64,000 nt of DNA from positions 669,990-733,989 of the forward strand of contig JANPWX010000064.1 of assembly GCA_024734555.1 (NCBI GenBank). Reading direction: 5' to 3'. This document shows positions 11,901 to 24,664 of this stretch, in pieces; within the stretch, counting starts at the first letter, position 1; every line of letters begins with the position of its first letter. Made by a program: the position numbers and the translations under genes. Source of the stretch: Trochalopteron elliotii (Eukaryota > Chordata > Aves > Passeriformes > Leiothrichidae). The notes beneath the pieces were generated by a model that searched no databases, was not told the DNA's origin, and saw only the letters and a list, made by a program, of their open reading frames with translations.

Positions 11901-14900
11901 CTCAGAATAATGAAAACTACTGCTTCTCAAAAATGATGGCTCTTAAGCATTGCCATTGCCTCTTCAGTCAGCATAGATTTGGGAATAAATTTGAAGAAAA
12001 GGCCTTGGTAGTTTCTGTTTCCAGCTATCTCTGCTAGTCTTGTCCCATTTCTTCTTTGCTTTGGCTATCTCTCTGTTAGCTCTTCTGGAAACCATCAGTG
12101 GAATTCTGTGCCACCACAGTCATGTTCCCTTCTGGCTCTTATCCCCTGTCACCAAGCTCATTTGTCTCATTTCTGTCTGCCAGGTTTTTAGGTCTAAAAA
12201 CTGCGACTCCAGCTTAGTGAAAATACTCCTTGGTTAATTATGCATTGTTTATTTTGTACCAAAATAAGTTTTGGATACATAACAAGAACCTTCGGCACAG
12301 GAGGAATTGTTTGCTTTGGCTATGATCTATGGAGTACCAGACTTCTCAGTGTCTGTTAAATATGAAGCAGCATCCTTACGACTTTTCTGGTATGGTAGCT
12401 GTAAAGCTGGGGTGTCACATATCTAATATCGTACTGGAGGCATTTTCTTGGGTGTCTTCTCCCCTTCTAAATTAGTCTAGTTATGAACTGACTTTTACTG
12501 TGTTCAAACCATTTTTAAAATCTAAAGCACCTTCTGGGTGTGGGTGTGTTTAATGTACCGAAATGTATGAGAATAGGACCTGGAATAAGATACAAACTGT
12601 GTATATATATATTTTTTTTTCAATTTCCTCAAATTGCCAGTCACCTTGCTTGTGGTGACTTCAATTACTAAGTGTGTTTTTGACCAGTTGTCACACAAGG
12701 TTTTGAATTTTTGTTTCCCTGCTGTTCAGCCCTATCACAATGAACTGGGAGGTGAGGAGAAGAAGAAAAGGAGCTATCATACATCTGATAATTGTTGTTT
12801 GGCTCATATCCAGGGTTCTGTTTTTATTATAAGGACTTCTACAGCATGATCATACAATATGTAACTTGTCTGAAAATGTCAATATTTATTTTTTTTCATG
12901 AAGTCTTGATTTGTTGAAGTACCTTTAAAATTTTAGGGCCAAATAGTTGTTATCAGGCATCTGTGTTCCTATTGTTTTTGCAAAGACAGTTTAGATAACC
13001 CTTAGCCTTTACATCTGTATACATGTTACTTTTTTTTTTTTTTAACAAATCTGTACTATCAGTTTGCCAAAGGAAGTGGTATCTTTATGGATGATTAGAT
13101 ACAAAGACAACTTCCTGATAAAATATGAAGGTGGTTTTGAAAGGAATAGCTTGGTCTCCTCAGATCTATATTTAATAGGAAAGCTGTTTGGGCAGGTCTG
13201 GCTTTGCTGCTTTTTACAGAAGGTTGGATACTGGATAATTCCATGATGCAGTCATTTTTCTTCTTCTCTCAAGGACTTTAGCTCCAGAAATTCATCAGTG
13301 TGTAGTTCAGCTATAAAATACTTTGACTTTTTCCTAGTACTAGTTATTTTGTACTAGCTACAAAGAAATTTGTGTTCTGTATGGCTGTTGACTTAATGAG
13401 CATATGAGGCCTTGCTGCAGCCTGTGGTATGTCGTGGGGGCCCTGGGGAGGTGAGAGGAATGTTGGGGCTTCAGATAGGGCACTGAAACGCTGACACTGC
13501 TGGTGTAAAATGTTGCAGCACACAAACAGTATAGCATACCTGATTTAAATAGCTCAAATTCCCTGAGCTTAGAGCAGAATTTCATAGAATTTGCTTTGTA
13601 ATCTCATGTCGAGCTCTCTTCAAGGCAGCATTATACACTCGTGTATGAGTGGGTGAATAGCACTTGGCAGGCTTTTCTGGCACTTGGCTCTTCTAACATC
13701 TCCTACAATGATGACTTAGAAGCAGAACTTCTACCCTTCTCCCTGCTTAATTTACCCATGTGCTTCTCCCAAATATGATGTTTTCTGTACAATGTCAATT
13801 TCAGACAAAATTAGCTTAAGTTTCTTATAACGTGAAAAAGAAATTTCCTTGCACAGCTGTGTGGAAATACAGACAAAGACCTTATGCTAATTGCTTTGTG
13901 GTTACTTGCAAACTGTTTTTTTACCTAGAAACCTTTTGCATGTTAATCTTGCAAAGGTGAACTGCTATAATTCATGAAGTATGTGACCTGAAAACACTTA
14001 TGTTAAGAATGTATTTTATTTGTATTTTTGGAGGGGCTTTTTTGGTAAATACGGATGCAGGTTATTACAGCAGTACCAATTGGAAATGAAGGGAGACTTG
14101 GACACATGTACCTACAAATTTAGCCTTGGCAGACCCAGTAGAAAATTGAAGGTACTGGGTTTCAGGAGAGACTGGATGAGGGATTGTGGAGTGCAAGTGA
14201 AATGACAGGCAGGGGCAGAGAGGTCAGAACTGCCATTTGGTTTTATCGGGGTTTACTAATGAACTTACAGAGGAAAAAGCTCATAGTCAGGCACAGAGTA
14301 AGGACGAGTTAGGACTACAGTGAAAGGCAGAAAAATATATGAAAGTGTGAGAAAGTTTGTAAGGAACTTTTTTATGCTCCACTGGTGGCCTGTTTTGTGG
14401 TATCTGCTGCCTGCCTTTACAGTAGGGAAGTTGTAATTAAGGTTTGCTGCAAAACTTGCAGAGTAAAGACAGTGGGGGAAGTAGATCTGGGAAGTGTTTC
14501 TGGATGATGTGCTGTCAGGGATTATGGTTTGGAAACCATATACATGAGATTACTTCTGGTGCTAACTGGATCTTACTAAAGTACACTTCAGAAACAAGAC
14601 CATGTCAAAATGTTGCAGTGCTTGATTCAGCCTCAATTTTCAAGGAATTGTGTTAGCTGTGTGATTTTAGGTAAGGACCTCAGATTTGAGCTTTCTGTAA
14701 TCAGTTGTGTTTATCTTAGTTTGTAGGTCATGCAGGTTTTAGTTTGCTAAATAATGACTCTGAGAGATTCTTGAATGTTACTAATGAGCTTTGGGCTAAT
14801 CAAAAGTCCTTGTCCTCTGGCTCAGGACTCACTGCTATCTGAACAAACTGTTCCTGAAAATACACAGCTTCTCATTTCCAGAAGGCTACTTGGAAACTCC

Positions 14901-15905
14901 TGGCTCAATACTTGACTGTGACCAAAGAAGCGATTTAATTGAGAGCTCATGGGGTAATGCTGTTTCCTGTGTTATGTGCTCTAGCCACTGAGGTTCTAGT
15001 GAATTTGCTAGGAATAGGCAGCCTTCAGCTGCAACTTGAGGATTCAGTCACTGTGTGACCTACAAATGACAGAGACAGTGGTAGATGTTGAAAGAATTAG
15101 ATGCTGCAGATCTTATCTGTAAGATGTTCATGTTTTTTTACCAAGGTAGTGGATTCTGTCAGTGTCCTGTGTCTGCTGGGAATCAAGTTTGAATTCATTT
15201 GTAGGCATACTTTTACCACTTCAAAGTTATCTTGATTAAATGACGTGTTCACTTGGCTTTAAAAGTGCTTTGTTTACTGTACAATACATTGGCATTCCCT
15301 GTATTGTGACCTCACTTCACCTCAGTAAAGTACAGACTAGTAGAACTTGTGTACTAAAAACTACTCTTTATTAAGTAAAATGAAGAGTATGTATTTGATC
15401 AGAAGTGTAGGAAGTGATGAGTGACTGTGATTTTTTTTTTTTTGTTAAACTAAGGTTGACTGCAGGATTTTTTTTTCTTTCAATTTATTTATTTTTTTTT
15501 TTAGTTTTAATAGGCTTCTGTGTAGAGCGAGCCTCCAGTCTTCTGGCAGGGACTCTTAGAAAACACAGCAAGTGTGTGTGAGTACATGTGTACCAAAACT
15601 GCTCAAAATATCTTCACAAAGGGCTGTGGCAGAGAGTGATCGGAGTTGAGTCTGTATCATCATGAACTGTGCAGCAGAAGTGTGGTGAATGTATTTAGTG
15701 TTTATCTGATAGCCTTAAAATAATGTTTCATAATAAATTAATAATTCCAGTTGAATGTTTTAAATGTCTGTTCTTACACAATTCACTTCTGAAATCCTAA
15801 ATATATGTTTGAAAGTGCTTTCTGTTTTCTTATCATAAATATGATTTAGATTTTCAGGTAATGCAGCTGTGTGTGTAGTGGAAGACACTGGTGACCTTAC
15901 TAAAG
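2936..15905. other. AT-rich non-coding DNA, presumed intron
   Basis: No exon, RNA gene or clear transposon was recognised in these 13 kb. The sequence is rich in T on the + strand, with T runs of 10 or more at 5659, 5924, 8816, 13030, 15431 and 15492 and short TA repeats near 6178 and 12603. A moderately GC-rich patch at about 10780-11110 gives overlapping open frames up to 131 codons with no recognisable protein. Open frames elsewhere are at chance length. Confidence 0.6.
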
Positions 15906-15966
15906 ACTGAATTCAGGCCATTCGGCTACCATCCAAATGCTCTGCCAGCTTAGCTACTTGACCACC
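15906..15966 (-). other. tRNA-like relic (possible tRNA-derived SINE or tRNA pseudogene)
   Basis: Read on the minus strand, 15956-15945 gives TAGCTAAGCTGG, an exact match to the RNA polymerase III A-box pattern TRGCNNAGYNGG. It is followed by CAGAGCA as in many tRNA D-arms, and about 30 bases later by a weak T-arm-like GCCTGAATTC. The B-box is poor, so it is not a functional tRNA. tRNA-derived SINEs are known in songbirds; chance is also possible. Confidence 0.25.
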
Positions 15967-16401
15967 TGCTTCTGTTTTTCCATTCCCTCTGCAAATGTAG
16001 ATTTTGATCAATTTCTGGCATCTCATCATTGCCTTTCATAAAAAGAAATTAAATTGGTGGATAAGGTCAGTGCTGTAGACCACTTGAGTGTCTTTGTGAC
16101 TCTTGTAGTTATTTGAATTTTCATCAGCCATTCAAGCATGGGCTTGTTGGAAAAGAGCAGAGGATGATGCTTTCTGCAGCTCCTCACTTGCTTTCCCCAA
16201 CCATGCTCCTACACTTTAGGTTGCAAGACTCAGTGGCAACCATGTAGCTGTGCTCAGTCTCACTGTAGCTTTCCTGCTCTGCATGAGCTTGGTGGTTGTC
16301 CTCAGTGGAAAACATCCAGGTAGTGCTGATGTGCTGTTGGAGTGTGTGGATATTCCTTTAACTGTTGAAACAGGCAGCTTAAATTCTTTCTTTGTTCGTA
16401 T
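15967..16401. other. Non-coding DNA, nothing recognised
   Basis: AT-rich sequence ending at the target site of the LTR that follows. Confidence 0.6.
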
Positions 16402-16407
16402 CTTTTC

Positions 16408-17060
16408 TGTGGGGTTGCAAGATTTTATTTTAAAAAGTTATAGTATAGTTTAGTATAGTTTTAGTTACCCCATATGGGCCCCTTGTCTTGGAGTTCTCTT
16501 ATCGTAAGTTGATAAGGGTTTCTATGCCTCTCTGTCTTTGCCCAGAGACTGTTTCCTATTGGCCCTTTCCCCATGATGATCCCTGCCCATCCTCTCCTTC
16601 TTTCCCCTGTCCATCACTGAGTCCCTATCTCCAAGGTCCAGAGCTTTTGAGGAGATTTGGACAGCAGTTGGCAGATTCCCCCGAGACCCCTCCCCAAATT
16701 ACCTTGATTTGTTAGTAGTTAGGTAATTCAGTTGGCATTTGTTGCTTTGCTTTGTTTTATTGGTTTGTAGTTTGTACCCACCCCTTGAGCCAGTCCTGGA
16801 CAAAACCCCCCTGCAGCCCAGGTCCGGGGTCTCTCCTGGGGTACTGGGCCTGAGGTGAGGGGTTCCCCTGTGACCCCTGAATAAACCTCTGTTCCCCGAA
16901 CCTCCGAGAGTCCCCTCTTTCATTTACACCACAGCCGTGACAGCGAGAGTCCGGGGGCTGCTGAGCCAAGAACTCACAAATCAATCCTGTTGTGGCGTGT
17001 CGGAGCTGCTGGGTGGTCCAGCCGAGCACTGGGCTGACCAAAGAGACATGCACCCCAACA
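16408..17060 (+). mobile_element. Solo LTR, ERVK-like (6-bp target duplication)
   Basis: The element is 653 bp, begins TGTGGGGTTG and ends CACCCCAACA, so it has the TG...CA termini of a retroviral LTR with partly matching inverted ends. It is flanked by an exact 6-bp duplication, CTTTTC at 16402-16407 and 17061-17066. A poly(A) signal AATAAA lies at 16880-16885, after a pyrimidine-rich U3-like region, with a GC-rich R/U5-like end. No primer-binding site, gag, pol or env follows, so it is a solo LTR left by LTR-LTR recombination. A 6-bp duplication is typical of class II (ERVK-like) and alpha/beta-retrovirus-like elements. In the sense orientation its poly(A) signal could act on a + strand transcript. 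Class is inferred from duplication length; structure is seen directly. Confidence 0.88.
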
Positions 17061-17066
17061 CTTTTC

Positions 17067-18559
17067 AATATGCAAAATTGAAGAAAAAGGGAACACTGGT
17101 TATAAATAGGACTTTGAGACCTTATGGTAAATACTTTTGAGTATGAACCCCTTGATAGTAATCCCAATGTAACTGGCATGCTGAATGGGGAATCTTCTGT
17201 AATGAGTTACATTCCCACATCTACTACTGATCTGCTCACTGACTACATCCAAATTACATGACCTCAGTGCCTGGTTTGTAAAGCAGCACGCTGAAAAGCA
17301 GGCTGTCACTGCTGACTGAAAGCTTGTGTACTTGTTTCATCTGACATAGCTGAGATAGTTCAGGACTTACGTCTGTGGTTGGTTGATGAAAGCTAAAGGA
17401 AAAATGTGTGGCTGTTCTATGGGTTCTCACTGTGTTAAATGCTGTTGTTGGTTTCTAACGTTTTTGTCCCATTTTTGTCAAGAGATATGACCATGATTTG
17501 GGTACACTAAATTTTAAACTAGAAATATCATAAATTACTTCTGATTTCAGTATAAATGCCAATGAATTGTTTTTATCTTACACTTTAAAAAATTTGTCAG
17601 TCATGGAAAAAAAAGTTGTCTTCTGCTTCTCTTCTGTTGCATCTGAAGACTGTGTTTGGTGTTCCCACAGGCTTGGTCTAATGGAGTGGATAGGGTGAAA
17701 TAGGAAGGTACTGCAGAAGCTGTGAAAATGCTTGATGAATTTTCATTTTGGTGTTTGTTTCCATTGCATTCTGTAATACCTACAATAGATGTCATTTTTC
17801 AAAAGGTTGCTTGACTACCTGGACTGTCTTTTGCTGGTGGTTTAGGCAGGAGAAAAAAAGTGGACTGAGCAGGCACTGGCTGTGAATCTGATCTTAATAT
17901 AGTCAGCTATGCACATAGTTGCAGCATTGTCTGGATGAGAGTGATTTTTGTAATCTGGCAGTATTACTTGTTAGACGGATTAGTAACTTGGCAATGCTGA
18001 AGTGGGAACTTTGGTCTGGGAGGCACAGAGCCCAAGCTTGAAAGCCTGCATGTTCTGCCATTTAAGAAAGTATCTGGTCTGTTAAGATCAGGGGACAGGG
18101 CATCAGGATGTGGTTCCAGATTCCAGTATGAGATGCTGAGAGTCTGCATGAGCTCTGTGTAGATGTGGGGCTGAGAAGTTTGGTGGACTGCCATTGTAGT
18201 GTCTGCAGGTCCCTCTGATATCCTAGAGGGTTGTCATGAGGGTCCCAGTTAAGATGAGTCAGTGTTATCAAGAAACTTAACTTCCTCTAAGCCATCATGC
18301 TGTAGAGGCTTCAACAGAAATATTAAGAATTCTTTGAGCATATTTTACTGGTTTTGATAATTTATTTAACAGAAATGGAATAATTGTGCTCCTGCTCTTA
18401 GCTTTCTACAGTAAGTATTTATGTTTTCTTTTGGTTTTTATCTCTTGGGTACCACAGATGAACTTCAGAGAGTGTTCATTCATTTCTTTGTTTTCCTGCC
18501 CTTCTTTGTAAAAGAATCTACCATGGAACAAGCCCTCAAAGCAACATGATAAAACTTTG
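17067..18559. other. Non-coding DNA, nothing recognised
   Basis: AT-rich sequence with short chance open frames and no repeat family identified. Confidence 0.6.
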
Positions 18560-18703
18560 TTAAAAAAACCTATAAAACAAACTAAACCACCCCCTTCCTC
18601 CCCCCCCCAAAAAATACAACCAAGAAGAAACAAAAACCCAAACCAAAAGCAAATCCAAACCAAAATTCCACAAAAGATTCCTACAACAAAACACAAACCA
18701 GTT
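18560..18703. repeat. A/C-rich low-complexity tract
   Basis: About 140 bases are nearly free of G on the + strand, made of A and C runs including a run of nine C at about 18600. The other strand is therefore G/T-rich, like the GTTT-type tracts found elsewhere in the window but in the opposite orientation. No unit repeats exactly, so it is low-complexity DNA rather than a microsatellite. Confidence 0.75.
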
Positions 18704-19892
18704 CAACATCTACCAATTAGTATCTAGTATTCTGTTTTCAGCATATTAAAAAGACAGTGCAATTAAACAATACACATAGGAACAATTTTCTTTTGTTACT
18801 TGTGAGCATTTGGAGCCAAGTGTAAGGATAATGTCTGGCTTGGTGTGATCTGATATAGGGGAAGATTTCTGTGTGTCCTGTCTGTAGAGTTTTTGCTTCC
18901 CAATTGGTAAAACATTGTATATTATAAAGATGGGTCAAGGAAATGATTACCTCTTTGAAACATTTGCTATTATTGTCTTGTGCAAATCATATGCTGTCAG
19001 CTGTGGGTTTTTTTTGTTTGTTTGTTTTTGGTGGGGTTTTTTGTGTCAAATGTAGATTATTTTTCTGTTCACAATGGCGTACAGACAAGTAGTGGGTTGC
19101 TATATGCTAGCAGTGTGCCACTGCAAGTCTGAAGTAGTAGTATCTGGATTAAGATGATGAATAACAGCTTTTCATGATATATCTTAGAGAGTGTTGGTAG
19201 AGCATCCAAGCTCTACAGAGATTTACTTTTTTTTAAGTAAATGGCTGTGTGTTCACCATACTTGGGCTTTAGCCTGGATAGATTTCAACACATATCTGCT
19301 AGGAAGAGTTTAAAAAGGCAATGAGGAAAAACTAACATTTTGTTTTCAATTTATCATTGTAAATTATCAACATAAAGCCAAGTTATGTTTTTGTGGCTAA
19401 ATTTAAGGCCTTGTTTCTTGAAATAAAGGCACAGATCTGGAAATTCTGTGATGCAATGCTGGTTTTGTCTTTTCTTTTAACCATTTCAGTCAGGTATTTG
19501 GATAAGAGATGCTATGGTGTCAAAAGCAATTAGGTGTAACAGTTGGGTTTGAGATCTGACCATTTTTATGCCCTACCTTATTAAGTTATTGAAAGAAGAA
19601 ACAGGGTCAATATTCGCTTTGCTGTTCTCTAGACAGTGCCACTGGAGAAAGAGACTGAGACTTATCCTGGTTTGAAGATTTGACAGCTGACTTTGTTATG
19701 CCGCATTAACTATGATGTGAATGTGCTATACATAAGCTACTGATAATTCTTGTGTAGTGTGGAGAAAGAGAGTGGTCTTGGTTCTCAACCAGTTCTCATG
19801 ATCCAGAAGAGTCTTCAGTGCATGAATAAATCATCAGTGAATTAGTTTTCCTATGACAGATTGTGTTCAGTGTGAATGGCCAACACTTTGTT
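18704..19892. other. Non-coding DNA with a short GTTT tract
   Basis: The stretch contains a G/T tract with repeated GTTT at about 19006-19045. Nothing else recognised before the ERVL LTR target site. Confidence 0.6.
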
Positions 19893-19897
19893 GAGGG

Positions 19898-21007
19898 TGG
19901 GGTGGATTGTGTTTGTGTGGTCAAGTTTTCCTAGTGATACAAAAGGGGTGGAGCTTTGATACGCTGCCCGGAGCCTCCCCCATGTCTGACAGAGCCAATG
20001 CCAGGCACCTCCAAGACAGACACACTGCTGGCCAAGGCTGGGCCCACCAGCAGTGGTGGTAGTGCTGCTGGGATAATGTATTTAACACCAGAAAAAGTAC
20101 ATGACAGCAGCTGTAGCCAGAGAGAGATTACATGAGAGGAGCAGCTCTGCAGAAACCAGGGTCAGTGAAGGAGGGCTGCCCCTGGTGCCAGAGCAGGGAT
20201 TCCCATGCAGAATTCCCATGCAGACCATGCTGCAGACCCTGATGAATCAGGCTGTCCTCCTGCAGCCCATGGAGGTCCATGATGGGGCAGAAACCCACCT
20301 GCAGCCCATGGAGGAACCCATGCCAGAGCAGGGGGATGCCCAAAGGTGGCTGTGACCCTGTGGGAAGCCCATGCGGGAGCATGGCTCCCCAAGGCTTCTG
20401 GCAGGACCTGTGACCCTGTGGAGAGAGGAGCTGGAGCTCTGTGCTGGAGCAGGTTTGCTGGCAGGACTTGTGATCCTGTGGGGGACCCATGCTGAAGCAC
20501 TGTGTTCCTGAAGGACTGCACCCCATGGAAGGGACCCACACTGGAACAGCTGGTGAAGAGTTGCAGCCTCTGGAGAAGTTTGTGAAGGACTGTCTCCTGT
20601 GGAAGGGACCTCCATGCTGGAACAGGGAAGTGTGTGAGGGTCTTCCTGAGGAGGAAGAACAGCAGAGACAAGGTAAACTGACTGCAGCTTCCTTTCCTTG
20701 TCTTCCTAAGCTGTTGGGGGAATGGATAGAGAAAATTGAGAGTGAAATTGAGCCTGGGAAGAGTGGAGAGGAAGGTGTTTAAGACTGTTTCGTTTCTCAT
20801 TGTCATACTCTGAATTGATTGGTAATAAATTAAGTGAATTTTTCCCCTAGTCAAGTCTGTTTTGCCCATGATGGTAATTGGTGAGTGATCTCTCCCTGTC
20901 CTTTACCCTACCTACAAGCCTTTTGTTCTATTTCGTCTGCGCTGTCCAGCTGAGAAGGGGAATGATAGAGTGGGTTAGGTGGGCCTCCAGCCAGGGTCAA
21001 CCCATCA
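19898..21007 (+). mobile_element. ERVL-type LTR, about 1.1 kb
   Basis: This matches the avian ERVL long-LTR pattern. It has a U3 with repeated modules built on CTGCAGCCCATGGAGG and GACCCTGTGG, a TATA-like TATTTAA near 20079, a poly(A) signal AATAAA at 20824-20829, and an end block containing CATGATGGTAATTGGTGAGTG and finishing GGTCAACCCATCA. Proposed borders TGGGG...CATCA are flanked by a 5-bp direct repeat, GAGGG at 19893-19897 and 21008-21012, the size expected for ERVL. The left border is less certain than the right. No internal retroviral coding region is attached, so it is a solo LTR. Long open frames inside it on both strands (up to 235 codons on the minus strand) arise from the repeated modules and are not genes. 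Confidence 0.85.
20220..20640 (+). repeat. Degenerate tandem modules inside the ERVL LTR
   Basis: Modules of about 45-60 bases recur, each with a CTGTGG or CCATGG core followed by GGACCCA and a GGAGCAGG-like tail (GACCTGTGACCCTGTGG, GACTTGTGATCCTGTGG, GACTGCACCCCATGG, GACTGTCTCCTGTGG). They are diverged copies of one unit and explain the overlapping open frames in this LTR. Confidence 0.65.
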
Positions 21008-21012
21008 GAGGG

Positions 21013-24000
21013 GAATAGGGGCTGATGTGTTTGGACATACTTATTACACAAAAAAGGAAATGGTGTTGTCAGATAATTTATTTTGGGTCAGTATTCAAGC
21101 TTCTATAAAGTGTGGACCTAGAAAGGCCTTGTTAACAAAGGCAGACTTCATGACAGACAGATCTGTAGTTGCAAAAAGGAAATAAACTTTGATCACCCAT
21201 TGCTGTCAGTCAGACTAGAAGCTTGTCAGCTGCTGAGAGGGGAGCAAGCAGACGGTAAGGAAAAATGGACAAGGTAAAATTGGAATTTCTTCAGAAATGT
21301 TCATTTATCCTAAGCCATTTTTAAAATGTGTTTATATCCTAATGATATTTCTGCTTGATATGAAGACTTTGATTGTATCAGTAATGCAGGATTGGGATTA
21401 ACATTCTCAGCAAGACCAGAATTTTTTTCCTGACAACAATACTTCTATGTATTATTAGATTTGTTACAGTAATCCTAGAAAAATTCCTTTATAGGCTCAA
21501 TGAGATATATATTCCCTCAGAAGCACTTGCTTTTGTAAGAGCAATAGTTTGCCTTAAATATTTTTAATTGCATATTTTCCTCATTGTTTTGGGTTGTTTA
21601 AGTTGCCCACACTATCCTGTGTTTGAGAGAGCACTGAGATTGTGTCCTTAAGCATTTATATGAAAAACCTGTTAGTTCTCCCATTTGACTCGAAAATTAG
21701 AGATTTTTCCCTGTACTTACAGGAACACAAAAGGCCTGTTGGTTTTGAGCAACACTCAACAGTTATTTCTAACATGAAACAGTTGTTTCTGGAAGTGATA
21801 GATAAAAGGAGACCTTGAAATCCACTGCTGTTGAGGTTCAGGTGTTTCACTTGAGGCTTCTCACTTGAGACTTCTTTATTAGCTACATTCATTACTTTGT
21901 TATACTCTGCATGTAGTTTGGAGATACAAAGCAGCAACAGATAGAAGAGGAAAAATGGTGGAAAACCCCTGAATTTGGTAAGATGAAGCCAGAGCACAGA
22001 CATGTAAGAATGGGAGTTTGAAACTGTCAGGGAATGTATTTAAGAGAGAAGACTTGGGGGCAACAGAAGTAGGATTTGAGAGGATGGACTGACTTGTAGG
22101 GGAGCTTTCTGCTTTTTGGCTGTTTTCTTACTCTGCTTAAGCCCATGGATGTGGGAAGATAATTGAATTAGGAATGTCATCTTGTTGTCTGTCAGAAGCC
22201 TCATTATTAGCTATTACAAAGTAAAGGACAGTGGGGATGAGATTATGTGCAGTTGGCACTGCCAGGCTGAGAATGTGGGTGCTCTGGTTTGTGCTCTGTG
22301 CAGGTATGTTGTGTTCTGCTGATGTCCTGGATTGCTGCTGCCTTTTGCAGCCTGAGCTAAGCAAGTGTGCTCAGCTCTTTTGTAACATCTTCCTCAGTAA
22401 ATCCCCAATTTACCTTGGTGTTTCCAACTCTCCTCTTCAAACTCTTCTTGCATACCTTGTAGCAGGTCACTGTGGAGAGAGTTGGTGACAAGACAATGAA
22501 ACTGATTTGAGGAATTCAAAGCTTGGAATTACAAAAGCAGAACCATCTTGGGCCGAGCTTCGAGAGAGGAAGTGAGAACAGTCTAATGAACAGACAGATG
22601 GTGTCCAGGACTCCTTGTTCTAACCTGTTCAGTTGTTTTTCATCCACTTACTCTCATCCCCCTGGTGCATGTACAGGAGCCCAGGTGTGATGGAGACAGA
22701 CTCCTGTTGCTTCTCTGAAGTTTTTGATTACCTGGCAAATACGTGACCTGAGACGTACACGTACTTCTTGTCCTTCAGGCCCTCCCAATACCAGCTTGTA
22801 AGGTGGTGGAAAGGAGCTGCAAAGACAGTTTTTCTTAATACCTGCATGTACTAAGGAAAGCATTTGCAATATCCTTTGATGCAAAAATGGGGAAGGCTTC
22901 AAATTATTAGGTATAGAGGACATCAGTAGTGGTGGCTTAAATGCTATAATGAAATATATTTGGTACGCAGCATGCTTAAGTCCCAAGGACTTCAGGCTCC
23001 ATTGTGATAGAAGTAATGGCCTTTATTGTGGTCTTGAGTCTCCACTCCCATTCATACCCAATTTTTATGTCTTAAAATGACTACACTTGTCTTCAACATG
23101 AATTCTTTGTACCTGCAGTCACAAAGCATTAGTGGATTGGTGTAAAGTGTACTTTGAGGGCTACCTGAGCTCTGTCCAGCAGTGGATAACCTGAGGCTGC
23201 ACCAGGTAATTGCTGAGAATATGTTCAGAAATGTAAACCTCCTAAGTCATGATGTGAGAACTCTAAACTTAAACTTGAGAATGCTTTGAATATGTCGTCA
23301 AAACACTTGTATAAACTCCAGAACATTCACTGCACACTTCACTAGACAATACACACATATATGGGCTGAGGTTTTTGTGTGTCATGCAGTGTAAATGATG
23401 GAAGACAGCTATACTGGGCTAGCAGGGAGTTTAGTAGGTTAGTGCCTTAGTCAAGCCTCAAGGCTGACTAGCACATGAGAAAAAACCAAAATTTTCAAGG
23501 GGCTATCTCACTTGTGTGAGACGTGGTCATCTTTCCATGTTTCACATTACACCAAAGGCTGTCACAATTTTCATCTAGTCTCAATGCATTTGGGTGTGGA
23601 AGTAGCGGAGTGAATATCATTCTTTAATGTCAACCTGAAGTAATACTACTGAAAATACTTGACCTTACCTAAATCATAGACCAAGAGGGAAGAGCTTGTC
23701 TTTTTACCATTGACACAATCCCAAGAAATTTTGTTTTCATAAGCACTTGATTATTTTTAACAATTCATAGATATAAATGTATAGTAAAAACTGCATCATT
23801 GGAAAAATTATTGGTGTAACTTCAAGTAGATATATTAACAAGTAATTTTGATGAAGTGTTATAATTTAATTGGCAGCTTCTCTCATAATTAGCAGACAAT
23901 TTCTTTCCTGCCTAAATGGATTTTTTTTATATTAACGAATGTAATGTTAATCAAAAACACTTTAACTCATAAAAGCAAGCTAGTGAAAAGAAATAATTAC

Positions 24001-24664
24001 TGCAAGCTACAAAGACTCAGGCTTCTCAGTTAATTTTAATGACTGCTTCTAAAACTCCTGGAAGAAGAGCTTGGAGATCTGTTTTTAACATTAAACTGTC
24101 TCAATTTATCTCCATACAGAGAATAAACTGCTATGTGATAGTTTTCAAAACCAGTTATAGTGAATTTTTTTCCAATGTGTCTAGCATTTCTTACTGTGTC
24201 AATGTACATATAGTACAGTCATTTTTTTTTGTACTGGACTTGTTTGTGCCCATGATGATTCAAATGATTGACAAAATGAAGTAGGGTCTTTGTATTTTAG
24301 AAAGAGGAATTGTGATAGAGATGAGCCTTGTTAAAGATCTTTCCTGTCTGGATTTATTAAACTGTGCCAATATTTCTGTAAGATATGAGAGTGCCATTAT
24401 CTTATGGAGGAATAAATGCCAGTCTCTTTTTCTACAAATTCTTTGCAGGGAAAAATTGTTCTGTTACAGTAGACAGTGCTCAATGTAATGATTTAAAACT
24501 CTTCTTAAGTGTGGAAGCGGTCTTAAATTTTTTGATCTATTCTAGAAGCAAAGTGATGATTGCTTTCTTTTTTCTTCCGAATCATAGTAGAACTTAAATG
24601 TTTAAAGTGTCCATTTGCCTTAGCAAATATATAGGATATCATTTAAGAAAAATTACTACCCTGT
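21013..24664. other. Non-coding DNA, nothing recognised
   Basis: AT-rich sequence with short open frames (to 115 codons) lacking recognisable domains. No RNA gene or clear repeat family was seen. A somewhat GC-richer patch lies at about 22540-22800. Confidence 0.6.

Noticed and set aside
20162..20869. Minus-strand open frame of 235 codons, the longest in the window
   Set aside because: It lies wholly inside the ERVL LTR, antisense to it, and its repetitive protein mirrors the LTR modules.
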